Assembly (NCBI GenBank): GCA_963749825.1
Contig: CAVVOI010000012.1
Coordinates: 1,054,001-1,118,000 of the forward strand
Reading direction: 5' to 3'
Source: UBA11865 sp963749825
GTDB lineage: Bacteria > Chloroflexota > Anaerolineae > Promineifilales > Promineifilaceae
Length of the DNA stretch: 64,000 bases
Shown here: piece by piece, positions 34,583 to 43,565 of the stretch
How positions within the stretch are numbered: the first letter of the stretch is position 1
Layout: each line of letters opens with the position of its first letter
Program-made: the position numbers and the translations under genes
Notes under the pieces: generated by a model
What the model was told of the DNA's origin: nothing
Databases searched by the model: none
Seen by the model: only the letters and a program-made list of their open reading frames with translations

Positions 34583-35788
34583 TTAATTCAAGAATTCTAG
34601 TAGCTTCGCCGTAACAGCCTCGGCGAAGGCGACATCGTTGATATTGTTATCCAATTCAAAAACCGGGATACCCGGTTTAACGTATCCCTTAATAGCATCG
34701 AATAGCGCCTGGTTGGCTTCGGGCCACCAAAATTCCTTGCCCGGTGAATCCAGCATGGAGACACCCTTTAAGGGTAAAAAGAAGGCTGCCGGTCCGCTAG
34801 ACGCATTAACTTTTTGTGCCAAAATGCGGCCCATTTCCGCGTTTTCATCCGGAGTAGTTCGCATCAAGGTAACGTTGGGATTCCATTGGTAAAAGAGCCG
34901 GTTGTCGTATTTCGCCGGAACGGTATCCCGGGCCCAGAAGTTCGCCATATCTACGCAGCCAGGAGCGACAACCTGAGGGATACCCGTAGCTGCGGCCGCA
35001 TCCAGCCTTTCAGAACCGGCCGACAGGACCCCGCCTACCAGCTCATCAGCCCACTCGGTCGTGGTGACGTCCAGCGAACCGGCAAAATAACCATCGGCGA
35101 TGAGGCTTTCCATAGTCCTACCGCCCGTCCCGGTCGCGTGAAAGACGAGCACTTCATATCCCTGGCCCTCCAGGATTTCGCGGCAGCGGTCAACAAGGAT
35201 AGTCGTATTGCCGAACATGGAAGCGGCGATCAATGGTTTTTCCGCGATTTCAGGCGCGGCCGTATCGACCATGCCAATGATGGCACCTACGGCATTTGCA
35301 TAAATGCGAGCGCTAATCCGGTTGATCCCGGCAACGTCAACGACCGATGGAAACATGACCACATCCCGGGTGCCGACATAGGGTCCTGTATCGGCTGCCG
35401 CCAGGGTACTGACCATCACCTTGGGCACGCCAACCGGCAGAACACGCATGGCCGACGTACCAATGATGGTCCCGGCTGAGCCACCCATGGCGAAGACTCC
35501 ATCAACCCGTCCGTCGGTAAATAGGTCTTGGATGATCACCGCTACACCGTCAGTCATGACTGCGATGGCTTCGCCCCTGTCGGCCTTTTCCCGTAGTTCC
35601 TCAAGGCTGCTACCACCGGCTGCTGCAACCTGGCCGGCCGTGATTTCTGGTTCAAAAGTCGGATCACCCACGACGCCTGTATTGATCACCAGCGCCTCGT
35701 GACCTCGTCCTTCAATCGCCTCTTTCACGAAGGCGAATTCTGGTCCTTTGGTATCCAGCGCGCCGATGACGACGATAGTCTTGGCCAT
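34583..35788 (-). CDS. Tm-1-like ATP-binding (UPF0261) protein
   Basis: A 401-residue UPF0261 protein: TIVVIGALDTKGPEFAFVKE at the N-terminus, AMGGSAGTIIGTSAMRVLP (residues ~100-118), FGNTTILVDRCREI, FHATGTGGRTMESLI and PQVVAPGCVDMANF. It is intact, unlike the paralogue at 15381-16608. With the PEP-hydrolase-like gene 83 bases downstream it reproduces the two-domain architecture of plant and fungal Tm-1 proteins as separate genes. Upstream lies an intrinsic terminator candidate at 35805-35841, so it may start a new transcription unit or depend on read-through. Confidence 0.88.
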   Translation of the reverse strand: MAKTIVVIGALDTKGPEFAFVKEAIEGRGHEALVINTGVVGDPTFEPEITAGQVAAAGGSSLEELREKADRGEAIAVMTDGVAVIIQDLFTDGRVDGVFAMGGSAGTIIGTSAMRVLPVGVPKVMVSTLAAADTGPYVGTRDVVMFPSVVDVAGINRISARIYANAVGAIIGMVDTAAPEIAEKPLIAASMFGNTTILVDRCREILEGQGYEVLVFHATGTGGRTMESLIADGYFAGSLDVTTTEWADELVGGVLSAGSERLDAAAATGIPQVVAPGCVDMANFWARDTVPAKYDNRLFYQWNPNVTLMRTTPDENAEMGRILAQKVNASSGPAAFFLPLKGVSMLDSPGKEFWWPEANQALFDAIKGYVKPGIPVFELDNNINDVAFAEAVTAKLLEFLN

Positions 35789-35804
35789 TTTTTGCCCTAA
35801 TTAC

Positions 35805-35841
35805 AAATAAAATCGGCCCGATCTTGGTAAATAATCGGGCC
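35805..35841 (-). terminator. Intrinsic terminator candidate
   Basis: On the minus strand GGCCCGAT and ATCGGGCC (35834-35841 and 35815-35822) form a perfect 8-bp GC-rich stem with an 11-base loop, followed by GATTTTATTTG. It begins 5 bases after the repaired stop of the 3-epimerase-like gene. It would end, or attenuate, the transcript carrying the ABC transporter. Confidence 0.65.
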
Positions 35842-35846
35842 TCAGA

Positions 35847-36696
35847 TCACGCTAGCAGGCCTTTTAGAAAAGCCAGGCCATCCGCTGCCAAAGCGTCTTG
35901 GCTGGTGGCTAATGGTCGCCAGATGGCCGCGGCCTTGGCAATTGATTTCACCTTAGCGGTGAATGATTCGATGACGACGGGACCGTCGTAATTAATGTCA
36001 CTTCAAGGCTGCGGCAACATCGTCCCAGGCCACATTGCCTGAACCGGGTGCGCCCCGGTCATTTTCACAAGCGTGTAGATGGATCAAATGGGGACCAACC
36101 TTCCTAATCGCATCGCCCACTGATTTTTCTTCGATATTCATATGAAATGTATCGAGCATCACCTGGCAGGCAGGATGGTCGACGCGATCTACAACTTCTA
36201 AAACCTGGTCAGCCAGATTGATGAAACTGGTTTCAAAGCGATTGAGAGGCTCTATTCCAAACTTAACGCCATGGTCAGCCGCATATTCGGCTAAAGGCTT
36301 CAGATTATCAACTAATAGATCCAGGTCTCGGGCTCGTTCTTCTGGGGTCGCTTGCCAGGTCCGTCCAACGGCCGAATAGATAGGTCCCACCAAATTTGGC
36401 GAGCCAATAGCCTGCGAAGCGTCGACCGCATCGCGAATATATTTCATGCCACTTTGGCGAATGGCCGGATCTTCATGTATAAGGTCGCGATCTGGCCCCA
36501 TGGCGACACAGGTGCTCACGCCTAGGCCATAGTCCGATACCAAGGCGGCCGCAACTGCGTAATCAAAGCCTTCTATTTCCTCGAGGGGAAATTCAATCCA
36601 ATCGAATCCGGCTGCGGCCACATGCGGCACCAGCTTCTTCAAATCATCTGTTGATAAGGGCGCAGTCCAAACCCAGGTATTTACGCCGATCTTCAT
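35847..36696 (-). CDS. D-psicose/D-tagatose 3-epimerase-like TIM barrel, one frame break
   Basis: About 282 residues after repair. The ketose 3-epimerase ligand set is clear: Glu in FGIEPLNRFETSF, Asp/His in VMLDTFHMNIEEK, His in LIHLHACENDRGAPGSG and Glu in VVIESF. The last ligand is only reached if one base is removed at about 36000 (AAG-TGA-CAT becomes AAG-GAC-ATT), giving KDINYDGPVVIESF and a TGA at 35847-35849; as sequenced the protein stops at 35998 and would lose the catalytic Glu. The ATG at 36696 has GGGAAAGGAG upstream. It follows the transporter ATPase genes after a 251-base gap in which I see no gene. Confidence 0.84.
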
Positions 36697-36947
36697 TTTT
36701 TTCTCCTTTCCCAAATGGTCCTTGATCATCAATGATCCTTGACCGCCATGATTCAAAATTAGCCTACCAGTCAGCTGATGGCCTACCAATCGAACCGTCG
36801 TCCATCATTGAATCCCTTTCTATCGCCGGTTCAGCAGATCAGCAGCCTCCTCGTCGTTGCCATCTCCCCATGCCGGTGAATCAACGCTTGCAGACTGCTA
36901 TTAACTTAACCGTTCGCTGCCTGCATTAACGATTCTTAACATTCGGC

Positions 36948-38006
36948 TTAAATCCGCCTACCCTCCTCGTCGAAGAAATGCAGTCTCTTTCGAACGATGT
37001 CGAACTTCACGGCGTCGCCCATCCGCCAATGGGTCATGCCTGATAAGGTGCTGAGCAGTGTCAGATTACCCGATCGAATATGAAGGATGGTTTCCACTCC
37101 CAAAGGTTCGGCGTGTGTGATTTCACCAGAGAACTCACCATTTTCCGACGGCTGAATATCCTCTGGTCTAACGCCCAACTGACAGCTTTTCGGTACGTCG
37201 CCGGATTGCCCTTCAAAGGTTAGGCGAATGGGGCTACCTTCAATATGGAACATACCGTTGTCCCGCTCGGCATTCATCAGGTTTATTCTGGGCGACCCGA
37301 CAAGTTGGGCGACGTTAATTGTCGCCGGCCGGTCATAAATCTCATTTGGATCGCCTATTTGCACAAGTTTCCCTTCCAATAACACGCCGATGCGGTCAGC
37401 CATGGTTAGGGCTTCAACTTGATCGTGGGTAACGAACAAGGTTGTGCTGCCTTGCGTTTTTTGTATATGTTCCAACTCCACTCTGAGAGCCTCTCTTAAT
37501 TTGGCATCCAGATTAGAGAGCGGTTCATCCATCAGGAAAAGTCTTGGTTCACGAACGATGGCTCGGCCGATCGAAACCCGCTGCATCTCGCCACCTGATA
37601 GATGAGCTGTTTTACGTTCTATCAAGTGCGTTATACGCAATATCTCACACGCCTCCATGACTCGCTGCTTGATATCGTCCTCCGGCAGCTTGTTCACAGG
37701 CGAACGGAGAGGAAACGCCAGATTCTCATAGACAGTCATATTGGGATACAGGGAATACTGCTGGAAAACCATGGCCACATTGCGTGAGGCCGGATCCAAC
37801 TCGTCGATAACTTGACCATCAAAGAGGATGGAACCGCTGTCAAGTTTTTCCAGCCCTGCGATTAACCGCAACGTCGTCGTCTTACCCGCACCCGTGGGAC
37901 CGAGTAAGACAAAAAACTCTCCGTCCATTATCTCGAAGGAGACACTATCAACGGCGGTAACGTTCTTGAAACGTTTCGTGATATCTTTGAGAATGACCTC
38001 CGTCAT
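36948..38006 (-). CDS. ABC transporter ATP-binding protein (CUT1/MalK-like)
   Basis: A 352-residue sugar-ABC ATPase. Walker A is GPTGAGKTTTLR (residues ~34-45), the signature is LSGGEMQRVSIGRAIV, Walker B is LFLMDEPLSNLD and the switch His is in FVTHDQVEA. The C-terminal ~110 residues form the MalK/TOBE regulatory domain (LGVRPEDIQPSENG). It overlaps the other ATPase gene by 4 bases (ATGA). The two ATPases are only moderately alike, so the transporter probably uses a heterodimer, as in the GlpS/GlpT glycerol importer. Confidence 0.93.
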   Translation of the reverse strand: MTEVILKDITKRFKNVTAVDSVSFEIMDGEFFVLLGPTGAGKTTTLRLIAGLEKLDSGSILFDGQVIDELDPASRNVAMVFQQYSLYPNMTVYENLAFPLRSPVNKLPEDDIKQRVMEACEILRITHLIERKTAHLSGGEMQRVSIGRAIVREPRLFLMDEPLSNLDAKLREALRVELEHIQKTQGSTTLFVTHDQVEALTMADRIGVLLEGKLVQIGDPNEIYDRPATINVAQLVGSPRINLMNAERDNGMFHIEGSPIRLTFEGQSGDVPKSCQLGVRPEDIQPSENGEFSGEITHAEPLGVETILHIRSGNLTLLSTLSGMTHWRMGDAVKFDIVRKRLHFFDEEGRRI

Positions 38007-39104
38007 GATGTCGCCTCCAATGAGATCGCTTGCTCAGTGACCGGATCGAAAAAGCGGACCATCTCTGAATCCAGATTAAAGCTAATTCTGTCGCCTATTT
38101 CATGACCCATACCACGCTCGCCACGAATATGCACCATAGCATCAACGTTTTCTTCTTCCAAGGCCACGTGCAACATGTTAAATGCGCCGTGTAAATCACT
38201 GGCATATACTTCAGCGCTTAGTTCACCGGTCTGGTTAGCATGCGCCCCCTCTGGGCGGAATCCCAAAGTAACGTTGTCGCCTGATAGCTGTTTTGCCAGG
38301 ACCGGTCGCCACCGACTCCGGAACATCATATTGGTTATCACCCGGTAAATGGACCTTCCCATCGCTGTATGCACCTTCGATCAGGTTCATACCCGGACTG
38401 CCAATAAAGCGAGCCACAAAAAGATTGCTTGGATCATAGTATACGTCATGTGGCGTCCCCACCTGCTGCACGACCGCATCTGACATGACCACGATGCGAT
38501 CGCCCATGGCCATCGCTTCCACCTGGTCATGGGTCACATATACGGTGGTAGCATTCTCGGCGATATGTAGCTTTCTAATTTCCGCGCGCATCGACTCTCG
38601 GAATTCAGCATCCAACGCCCCGAGCGGCTCGTCCATCAGGAATACAGAAGGCTTGCGCACCAATGCTCGTCCCAGGGCCACGCGCTGTTTGTCGCCGCCG
38701 CTCAACGAGCCCGGTTTCTGCCGCAGAATATGCTTGATCTGCAGCAGATCGACCACATGCTTCAGCCGGTCTTGAATCACCTCTTTCGAGGCTTTTTTCG
38801 CCTCCAGCGGAAAAATGATGTTCTTCTCCACCGTCATGTGCGGATATAGGGCATAGAGTTGGAATACGAAGGCGATATCCCGGTCAGCCGGGTTATGCCA
38901 GGTCACATCTCGATCTCCTATGAAGATCTTGCCACCACTCACCGCTTCCAAGCCCGAAATCATGCGCAAGGTCGTCGTCTTACCACAACCGGAAGGGCCC
39001 AGTAGGACGACAAACTCGCCATCCTTAATGGTTAGGTCGATGGGCTGAACAGCCTGGAATTCGCCGAAACGTTTTTCTACCTGTTTAAGTTCTATTTGCG
39101 CCAT
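38003..39104 (-). CDS. ABC transporter ATP-binding protein, one frame break
   Basis: About 366 residues after repair: Walker A GPSGCGKTTTLR, signature LSGGDKQRVALGR, Walker B VFLMDEPLGALD and VYVTHDQVEAM, then a TOBE-type C-terminal domain. The frame breaks at 38302-38303 (ACCGGTCC with one G too many); correction gives VATVLAKQLSGDNVTLGFRP and continues to the stop at 38003. Without correction the ATPase domain is whole but the regulatory domain is lost. It follows the second permease by 9 bases and overlaps the next ATPase gene by 4. Confidence 0.85.
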
Positions 39105-39113
39105 AAATGCACC

Positions 39114-40115
39114 CTACTGTCTGATTGCCCCGAAGGTCACGCCGCGTAAGAGGTGCTTACGCATGGCAAAGATAACTATCAACACCGGTATAAGGAACGC
39201 CAGAGTACCGGCGGCGATGGCCGACCACTCGATGCCCCCCCGGCCGAGCATGGTGGCGATGGCCGGCGGCGCTGTGCGCGCCGTTTCGCTGGTCAACATC
39301 AAAGCGAAGGCATACTCGTTCCAGACGAAGATCAGGCTGAACACGGTTGTCGCGGCGATGCCCGTGGCCGCCTGGGGCACGACGATCTTGTAAAAGGCTT
39401 GAAAGCGGCTGTAGCCGTCCACCATGGCCGCTTCTTCATATTCTTTGGGAATCTCGTCGATGAAGCCTTTCAACAGCCAGACGGTTAAGCGACAGGTTGA
39501 AGACGGTGTACACAAGGATCATCCCGGCGTGGGTGTCGTGCAAGCCTATCTGGCGGTACATCAGGAAAATAGGGATGGTGACCACCACCGCGGGCAGCAT
39601 GCGCCCGCTCAGAATGAAAAAGAGCAGGTCGTTGGCGCCGGGCACCTCAAAGCGGCTGAAAGCGTAGGCGGCAAACAAACCAAGGGTTACCGAGGCCAGC
39701 GTCGCCCCAAAAGCGATGATTATTGAATTTCTCAAACGTCTGAGAAAATCACTCGGACCGTTAATGCGCTGGCCGTTCTCCAGGGCCACGCGCTCAAAGA
39801 TATTCAGGTCATCGGCATTGGCTTTGGCTTCTTCCAGGGCTGCGCCACTTAACTGGGAGCGCTCGGTCAACAGAAAGACCAAGCCCTTCAACCGTCGGCT
39901 CAAAGAATACTTTTGGTGGTGCGGTCACCACGTCTGCGCGAGATTTGAAGGCTGTCAAAACCATAACTGCAACCGGCACGAGCAGGATAATGGCCACAAT
40001 GATCACGATAATGGCCCGGAGTCTCCTGCCAAGCCGAGCCCGCGGCTTCACCTTGTCCACCCGGATGCTTTCAGTGACCGGCGTGCGTCGGGCCTGTTTC
40101 TTCAAATGAGGACAT
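39114..40115 (-). pseudogene. Carbohydrate ABC transporter permease (MalG-like), three frame breaks
   Basis: When three single extra bases are ignored this is a 332-residue permease with six membrane helices. Breaks: 40104-40106 (TTT, just after the start), 39884-39886 (GGG) and 39485-39486 (AA). The repaired protein starts MSSLKKQARRTP at an ATG (40115) with GGAGG 6 bases upstream, has an unusual long soluble loop after helix 1 (LTERSQLSGAALEEAKANAD), and carries the EAA ATPase-coupling motif EEAAMVDGYSRFQAFYKIV. It would form the inner-membrane channel with the next gene. As sequenced it cannot be made; whether this is error or decay is open. Confidence 0.82.
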
Positions 40116-40116
40116 G

Positions 40117-41064
40117 TTACGCCTCCTTGGTCTTGTTCAGGTTGCGAATGTAGAGATTGCTGATCGCGATGACGATGATCAGCACCATATAGGCGAAAGC
40201 GCTGGAACGTCCCGTCTGGAACTGGCCCGAAAACGCTTGCTCATAGATCCTGATTGGCAGCACCATACGTTTGACCGGCCGGTCCGCCGCCCGTCATGCC
40301 CATGATCAGGTCAAATGATTTGCTGAAGGCTTCGATCGTGCGGAAGAGGACGGCGATGAGCAGCAGCGGTGCCACCTGGGGCAGCGTGATGCGCCGGAAC
40401 TGGAACCAGGAGCTGGCGCGGTCGATCACCGCCGCTTCGTAAAGATAGTCGGGGATGGCCCTTAAACCCGAATAGATCAGCAAGGCCATGAAGGGCGTCC
40501 ACATCCAAACGTCGACGAGAATCACCGCCCATAGAGCAAGCCCTGGCATCGGCTCTCCGGCCCAACGGCTGGCCAGCCAATCCGGCGCCGTCGCCGGATC
40601 CCAAAAGCCCAACAGATAGTTAAAAAAACCATAGTTCGGATTGAACATGAGCTTCCAAAAAAGACCCACGACCACCGGGGAGAGCATCATCGGAATCAGG
40701 ATCAAGGTCGTGACAATGCCGCTGCCCCTGAACTGCTCGCGCAGCAGCAAGCGCCAGGGCGAATCCAAGCACTAGCTCCAGACTCACAGAAAGAAACACA
40801 TAACGGCCGGTGATCGAAAAGGACTCCCACAACTTCTCCGAAGCAAGTACACGCCCAAAGTTCTCAAATCCAACCCATTCCGGCGCACTATTCGACAATG
40901 GCTGAATAGTCCGTGAAGCTGAGAAAAAGGCTGTAGATCAGAGGGAAAACGTTAAAGGCGATCAGGATAATCAGCGTGGGCCAAATAAAAAGATTGATGA
41001 GTCCGCGATCACTAAGTGTCCTGCGCTGCTTCTTCTGAATGGCCACCTCCGTTACCGACCGCAT
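40117..41064 (-). pseudogene. Carbohydrate ABC transporter permease (MalF-like), three frame breaks
   Basis: About 314 residues after ignoring three extra bases at 40905-40906 (TT), 40749-40750 (TT) and 40275-40276 (GG). Reading across gives LFLSFTDYQPLSNSAPEW, ALLLREQFRGSGIVTTLIL and TGGGPAVKRMVLPIRIYEQAF, all fitting a MalF-type permease, with the coupling motif YEAAVIDRASSWFQFRRITLP. Six helices are expected. The stop (40117-40119) lies 1 base before the start of the next permease. The start is uncertain: ATG at 41064 has no ribosome site and another break near the N-terminus is possible. Confidence 0.78.
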
Positions 41065-41180
41065 CCACTGAATCTGCGCTTGAATGTAGACATAATATCA
41101 CCACTAATCTGTTTCAGAAATAGGGAGACCGGAGCGAATCCGGCCTCCCAACTAACTACTAACACTTGAAAACTATTCAG

Positions 41181-42641
41181 CTAGATTCTTACTGCTTGGA
41201 GAAATCCACCCTCAATTAGAAGCTCGGTATGCAGCTCGGCAACTGTGTCCATTATCTCCTGCGGATCCCCTTCGCCGCCCAGGACGTATTTGGATATCTC
41301 ATCGCGGGCCGCGAACAGCAAGGGGTCATAGATGGGGATGTTGTAGAAGTCCTTGACCATGCCCATCGTTTCCGCAAAGGAAGCATTGTAGGGCGTCTGC
41401 TCCAGGAAGGCCGGATCGGCCAGTACCGCTTTGTTGGCCGAATAGCCACCCACAGCGCCCCATTCCTGCTGAATCTCATCGGAACCAAACCACTTGATGA
41501 AGTCGAGGGCCGCCTGCTGGCGATCTTCGTCGATGTGGCTGATGACGCTGATGCCCTGGCCGCCTAAGCGCCGCGAACTGCTCGCCGCCGGGACCGGCCG
41601 GGTTTATGAAGTAGCCGGTGACGTCAGCATATGGGTTGACTTCTGGATTGGCCAGCGCCGGGAAGAAGGCATAGTAGTTCATGCCCATGGCCGCCAGGCC
41701 GCCGATCATAGCGTCGTTGACTTCGGCAAAGAAAGCGTTGCTCATGCCCGGCGGATGGCAGCATTCGTAGAGTTCTCCGTAGAACTCAAGGGCGGCGACT
41801 GCCTCAGGGCTGTTGATGACGCCTTCAGGATTGAAGTTCTCATCCGACCAATCGGCGCCAAAGGAGAACAACATATTCTGGAAGCCCATCACCAGCGCGT
41901 CATAATCGACCTGGGTGTAGATGGCCGCACCATAAAGCCCTTCATCTGGGCGGGTGAAGAACTTGGCGATGTCCATCAACTGCTCCATCGTTTCCGGCGG
42001 GGCTAATGGATAACCATATTCCGCTTCAAAAGCGGCCATCTCATCCGGATCCTCGAACAAGATCCGTGCGATAAGCCCAACCGTTGGCGTCGCCCTCGGT
42101 GGGGTAGGCCCAGTAGGTGCCCGAAGCCGGCGGGTATTCGCCATAGTATTGCAGCGTCGCTTCCGTGACCGAATCCGTCAGGTTGTTTTCATTCATGAAG
42201 TCGGTCAGTTCGATGTAGTTGCCCTGGGTCGCATTGGTGCCTAGCCACTGGCTGTCGCCGACGACCATGTCCCACGAGTCACCCTGGGCAGCCATTTCGC
42301 TGTTGAACAGCGTCCCGAAGGATCCCCACGGTTCCTGGAGAACATTGACCTTGATACCGGTCTCGGCCTCGTACATATTGCCGATTTCCTGCAGGTAGTC
42401 GGCCGGATCCCACTGAGCCCATAAGATGGTGAGCTCGTCGACAGCCGCCATTTCTTCAGCCGGTTCCTCGGCGGCCGGTTCTTCGGCAGCCGGTTCTTCA
42501 GCGGCCGGTTCTTCAGCAGCCGGTTCTTCAGCAGCCGGTTCTTCAGCGGCTGGTTCTTCAGTGGCAGGTTCGCTGCCACCACAGGCTACTAACGCCAGAC
42601 GCTAAAATCAGCAAAAACGATAAGAGTATTTTCTTTGACAT
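41181..42641 (-). pseudogene. Sugar ABC transporter substrate-binding lipoprotein (family 1), three frame breaks
   Basis: A 485-residue solute-binding lipoprotein after ignoring three extra bases at 42595-42596 (GG), 42059-42060 (TT) and 41566-41567 (TT). Repair gives a signal peptide with lipobox LVAC (Cys20), a low-complexity EEPAA linker (42452-42570), then a MalE-like domain (DELTILWAQWDPADYLQE; VLQEPWGSFGTLFNSEM; GWAYRTDLFEDPDEMAAF; FAALGGQGISVISHID). The ATG at 42641 has AGAAGGAGA upstream. It would capture a sugar or polyol outside the membrane. It is the first structural gene after the GntR regulator. The broken frames prevent a functional product as sequenced. Confidence 0.85.
42452..42570. 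repeat. 15-bp tandem repeat encoding an EEPAA linker
   Basis: About eight imperfect copies of a 15-base unit, TTCTTCAGCAGCCGG on the plus strand, each encoding Glu-Glu-Pro-Ala-Ala on the minus strand. It lies between the lipid-anchored Cys and the sugar-binding domain and should act as a flexible, acidic tether. Copy number may vary among strains. Confidence 0.9.
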
Positions 42642-42775
42642 TTGTAAATCTCCTTCTAATTCCCTCACTTTCGAAAGTTATTAAATCAGGGACTTATAAC
42701 GAACTCTTTCTTTCCTCATCTAGGTCTTTCCTCCAGCATCACCTCCTTTGAAGTCACCATAATGGTTCGTTAATA
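42642..42775 (-). promoter_or_regulatory. Leader region of the binding-protein gene with possible short ORF
   Basis: The 134-base gap between the GntR gene and the lipoprotein gene contains two ribosome-site-like stretches (AAAGGAGGTGAT and GGAGGAAAG, minus strand). The second is followed after 9 bases by ATG and a 12-codon reading frame (MRKERVRYKSLI, stop). A leader peptide is possible but unproven. No GTATAC operator is present here. Confidence 0.3.
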
Positions 42776-43475
42776 TCAACCATAACTTAGCCTGCTAAAA
42801 AGACTCTCGCGTAATATTCCGATATGACGACGGACGGCCGAAGCCGCACCATCGGCATCTCGCGCCGTTACACAATCGGCGATTTCCCGGTGTTCGGCCG
42901 TGCAAGCAGCAAGGCGAGTCGGGTTTGTCTGGGAATCGATATTGGCTAAATGGTGGGCCCGATTACGCATCTGGACCACAATTTCCCCCAGGAGTTCATT
43001 GGGGCAAGCTTCGCCCAGGATCTCGTGAAAGACTGTATCTGCCTTGGACCAGGCCGTGTGGTCGCCGGTATTGCAGGCAGCTTCCATCTTGTCGACCGAA
43101 TCAATTATTTCTTCAACTTCCGCATCCGTTACCGTTTCCGTCGCCAGTCTCACCAGTTCAGGTTCTAGCAGCAGGCGTAGGTGAACGACATCCATGATAG
43201 ACCGTACGGAAGGCGCTGCAACAGTGACTGCCCGCCCCGGTATAACATGAACGAGCCCCTCCTGGGCCAACTGATGCAGCGCCTCCCGGACAGGAGTTCT
43301 GCTAATTCCTAATGCTTGAGATAAACGAACTTCTGATAAAGGTTGGCCTGGCTCCAAATCTGCATGCTGTAAGGCATCCTTCAACCGCTCGTAGGCGAAC
43401 TCACGCCGAAGCAGCGAAGGATTGTCAACTAATGCGGGTTGGCTGACCGGCCAAGTAGCGTTCCAATTTGTCCAT
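42776..43475 (-). CDS. GntR-family (FadR/FCD type) transcriptional regulator, probable frame break near start
   Basis: A regulator of about 232 residues: winged-helix domain (AYERLKDALQHADL, LSEVRLSQALGISRTPVREAL, QEGLVHVIPGRA) and an all-helical FCD effector domain. An uninterrupted frame reaches an ATG at 43552, but that ATG lies between the -35 and -10 of a consensus promoter, so it cannot be the start. The best start is the ATG at 43475 (MDKLERYLAGQPTRIS), which joins the domain frame if one base is removed at 43427-43428 (TT), the same kind of break seen in the transporter genes. It probably represses itself and the downstream transporter, with a sugar acid or similar ligand as inducer. 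Confidence 0.85.
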
Positions 43476-43514
43476 ATGACTCTGAATACTGAAGGCACAA
43501 CAGTTACACACAGT

Positions 43515-43534
43515 CTGTATACAGGACGTATACC
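43515..43534. promoter_or_regulatory. Twin GTATAC operators at the GntR promoter
   Basis: Two GTATAC cores (43517-43522, inside the perfect palindrome CTGTATACAG, and 43528-43533 in GACGTATACC) are 11 bp apart centre to centre, one helical turn. They cover the predicted transcription start of the GntR gene. FadR/FCD regulators often bind palindromes with a GTATAC core, so autorepression is likely. A third, isolated copy is at 43812-43817. Confidence 0.6.
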
Positions 43535-43537
43535 AAG

Positions 43538-43565
43538 ATTATAATAACGCATTGATAGATGTCAA
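43538..43565 (-). promoter_or_regulatory. Consensus sigma-70 promoter of the GntR gene
   Basis: On the minus strand TTGACA (43560-43565) and TATAAT (43538-43543) are both perfect, with a 16-base spacer. The predicted start of transcription is near 43531, within the twin operators. It defines the right-hand end of the catabolic series. Confidence 0.8.

Noticed and set aside
34814..35479. 221-codon plus-strand frame
   Set aside because: It is antisense to the intact Tm-1-like gene, and the long opening is a by-product of that gene's codon use.
42452..42570. Possible CRISPR or minisatellite array
   Set aside because: The 15-base units are directly adjacent without spacers and encode an in-frame EEPAA linker of a lipoprotein.
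38003..43475. Programmed +1 ribosomal frameshifting as an explanation of the broken genes
   Set aside because: There are too many sites in one operon, with no shared slippery sequence, stop-codon context or downstream structure.
43476..43552. GntR protein starting at 43552
   Set aside because: That ATG lies between perfect -35 and -10 boxes, and the encoded stretch (rich in Trp and Val) has no similarity to regulators.
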